Source of the DNA: CAZHOV01 sp964534315 | GTDB lineage: Bacteria; Bacteroidota; Bacteroidia; Chitinophagales; Saprospiraceae | Assembly (NCBI GenBank): GCA_964534315.1 | Contig: CAZHOV010000224.1 | Coordinates: 1-7,221, forward strand | DNA: 7,221 nucleotides | Direction of reading: 5' to 3' | Shown: positions 6,318 through 7,221 of the stretch, piece after piece | How the letters are laid out: each line of letters starts with the position of its first letter | How positions within the stretch are numbered: the first letter of the stretch is position 1 | Position numbers and translations under genes: made by a program | Notes under the pieces: model-generated | Seen by the model: only the letters and a program-made list of their open reading frames with translations | What the model was told of the DNA's origin: nothing | Databases searched by the model: none

Positions 6318-6625
6318 GCTGATTTTTGACCAAATAGTTTGGTTAATTGGTTTCGGAGAACAATATTTTCATTTCGCAGGGTGTCATTTTCTAAAGATAT
6401 TTCTCGAATCCGCTTGGTAATGTTAACTAATTCTACCAAGATCGCCTCAATTTGTGCCTGCAGGCCGGAAGGAGAGATTTCTTCTTCTGTAATCCCTAAT
6501 GATGCTGTTTCAGCCCGGTCTTGCAACAGGTACCATTCTTCCAAAAAATGTTCTTCCTCTTTAGTTAGCATTTCTCCCCTGGAAGCTTTATTGTGAAGCT
6601 GTTGACCTCTTTTGTCACTTATCAT
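6314..6625 (-). CDS. small coiled-coil protein of unknown function
   Basis: A 103-residue soluble, charged protein. The N-terminal half has a conserved-looking MISDKRGQQLHNKASRGE motif followed by LTKEEEHFLEEWYLLQD, an acidic helix. The C-terminal half (about 55-98) is a heptad-like coiled coil (IEAILVELVNITKRIREI, then NDTLRNENIVLRNQLTKL). There are no cysteines, signal peptide or membrane helices. The start is fixed: an in-frame TGA lies two codons upstream of the ATG. A 14-bp perfect palindrome abuts the start codon. Its stop overlaps the next ATG (ATGA), suggesting it was the first gene of a two-gene operon whose second gene is now broken. I recognise the general type (coiled-coil partner genes seen beside nucleases in cyanobacteria and Bacteroidota) but no assigned function. 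Confidence 0.75.
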   Translation of the reverse strand: MISDKRGQQLHNKASRGEMLTKEEEHFLEEWYLLQDRAETASLGITEEEISPSGLQAQIEAILVELVNITKRIREISLENDTLRNENIVLRNQLTKLFGQKSA

Positions 6626-6639
6626 AAATCAATTGATTT
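6626..6639. promoter_or_regulatory. 14-bp perfect palindrome AAATCAATTGATTT against the start codon
   Basis: The palindrome reads identically on both strands and ends at the base immediately before the ATG of the 103-residue coiled-coil gene. Its position fits an operator that blocks transcription or an RNA structure that hides the initiation region. AT-rich DNA makes some palindromes likely, but an uninterrupted 14-mer exactly at a start codon is notable. Confidence 0.4.
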
Positions 6640-6674
6640 GGTAAAAAATCCTATAAGTAAATATAATTTTTAAA

Positions 6675-6708
6675 CGGAATCAGCCCAGCTATTAGTTCCG
6701 ATTTTTTT
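6675..6708 (+). terminator. terminator-like hairpin with T7 tail, + orientation
   Basis: CGGAA (6675-6679) pairs with TTCCG (6696-6700), with an inner AGC/GCT pairing (6682-6684 with 6688-6690), and the stem is followed by ATTTTTTTG on the + strand. This looks like an intrinsic terminator for + strand transcripts, yet the nearest + gene ends at 5942 and both flanking genes are on the - strand. On the - strand the same hairpin is followed by TTTAAAAATT, which could give weak termination of the sorting-domain gene. Confidence 0.4.
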
Positions 6709-6811
6709 GTTTTATAGCCACTTTTCCTCTTAATATGCTCCTTTGAACATTTTCACCCAAAGAAAAATGCCGAGTGCTTCATAGTACTTGATTACCTTTT
6801 TTTAATATCTA

Positions 6812-7221
6812 TTACCGGTCTATTGATATAATTCCAGTTTCATCTTTTTCTCCTTCCAATGTAATTTTATATAAATAAACTCCTCGAGGTACTTGATTTA
6901 AATAAATTACTTGGTTGATTTGCTTTAATAGTTCTTGTAAATGAACTGCTCTACCAAGGAGGTCATAAAAATAGATATTTTTTAATTTTAATGCAGTTGA
7001 TTCATTTACCTCAATCGTTACTTGATCCCTTGCTGGATTGGGAAACACATAAATTTGTTGGCTGATGCTCAACTTTAGTTGTGTTGATACCACAAACCCC
7101 ACCTCAAAAACAAACTCTTCCACACACCCTAAACTATCGGTCACCTCCAAAAAATACAGCCCTGGCAGAAGGTTTTGAATGGAAAGGGTAGAATCATTGG
7201 TAGACCAATGATAACTGTAAG
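6812..7221 (-). CDS. C-terminal part of a T9SS-secreted protein with SprB-like repeat (5' end outside the window)
   Basis: The last 135 residues of a large surface or secreted protein; the frame stays open to the window edge, so the start lies beyond 7221. The outermost visible part (YSYHWSTNDSTLSIQNL, then LPGLYFLEVTDSLGC) is the closing half of a SprB/PKD-like beta repeat, as found in large adhesins and gliding proteins. After a short linker comes a type A T9SS sorting domain (Por_Secre_tail): IYVFPNPARDQVTIEV, IYFYDLLGRAV, INQVIYLNQVPRGVYLYKI and a final GIISIDR before TAA. This domain directs export through the type IX system and is removed at the cell surface. A TTG at 7148-7150 could be mistaken for a start, but the coding sequence clearly continues upstream of it. 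The same strand carries the truncated secreted-protein fragment, a different gene because that one has its own signal peptide. Confidence 0.92.
   Translation of the reverse strand, partial: YSYHWSTNDSTLSIQNLLPGLYFLEVTDSLGCVEEFVFEVGFVVSTQLKLSISQQIYVFPNPARDQVTIEVNESTALKLKNIYFYDLLGRAVHLQELLKQINQVIYLNQVPRGVYLYKITLEGEKDETGIISIDR

Larger units (their letters stand above)
6626..6811. other. 186-bp intergenic region between two - strand genes
   Basis: No coding frame is supported here. It holds the 14-bp palindrome, a 7-of-8 match to the -7 consensus on the - strand at 6658-6665 (TATATTTA, without a clear -33 partner), a terminator-like hairpin in the + orientation at 6675-6708, and T-rich runs. No clear - strand terminator for the sorting-domain gene is seen directly after its stop. 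Confidence 0.5.

Noticed and set aside
6339..6596. 85-codon + strand frame opposite the coiled-coil gene
   Set aside because: Its composition is that of an antisense shadow; the - strand protein has clear coiled-coil periodicity and an ATGA-coupled neighbour.

Overview
The window looks like chromosomal DNA of a member of the Bacteroidota, possibly of the Saprospiria/Lewinella type. This rests on a type IX secretion (T9SS) C-terminal sorting domain behind a SprB-like repeat, a DUF3810 membrane protein (a family I know from Bacteroidota), a C39-peptidase ABC exporter with its HlyD partner, AT-rich intergenic DNA without Shine-Dalgarno sequences, and one exact TAnnTTTG -7 promoter element. The genus is an inference; no rRNA or tRNA is present.

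Left part (1-4351, + strand): a small SCP2-type lipid-binding protein (102-419), a peptidase-containing ABC exporter (532-2721) and its HlyD-family periplasmic adaptor (3053-4351). Exporter and adaptor together form most of a type I secretion machine that trims double-glycine leader peptides while exporting them. They are separated by 331 bp without a gene. That gap holds nine head-to-tail copies of the heptamer GAG(C/G)AAT beginning inside the exporter's stop codon, a perfect 9-bp hairpin, a promoter-like pair and a second inverted repeat. No leader-bearing substrate gene and no TolC-type outer-membrane gene lies in the window.

Middle part (4360-5942): a cytoplasmic thioredoxin on the - strand, ending 8 bp from the adaptor gene (convergent), and divergently a DUF3810 protein with three N-terminal membrane helices and an HELSH...E zinc-protease-like site, apparently starting at TTG.

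Right part (5935-7221, - strand) looks like an eroded accessory region. In - strand order it holds the C-terminal 135 residues of a large T9SS-secreted protein that enters from beyond the window edge, a 103-residue coiled-coil protein with a 14-bp perfect palindrome against its start codon, a very short reading frame joined to it by an ATGA overlap that resembles the first residues of an HNH endonuclease (or a frameshifted coiled-coil peptide), and a 41-residue signal-peptide fragment of a beta-helix-type secreted protein cut off at the 3' end of the DUF3810 gene. I see no complete novel system. The most unusual items are the decayed coiled-coil/HNH pair with its palindrome and the repeat-filled gap splitting the exporter from its adaptor.
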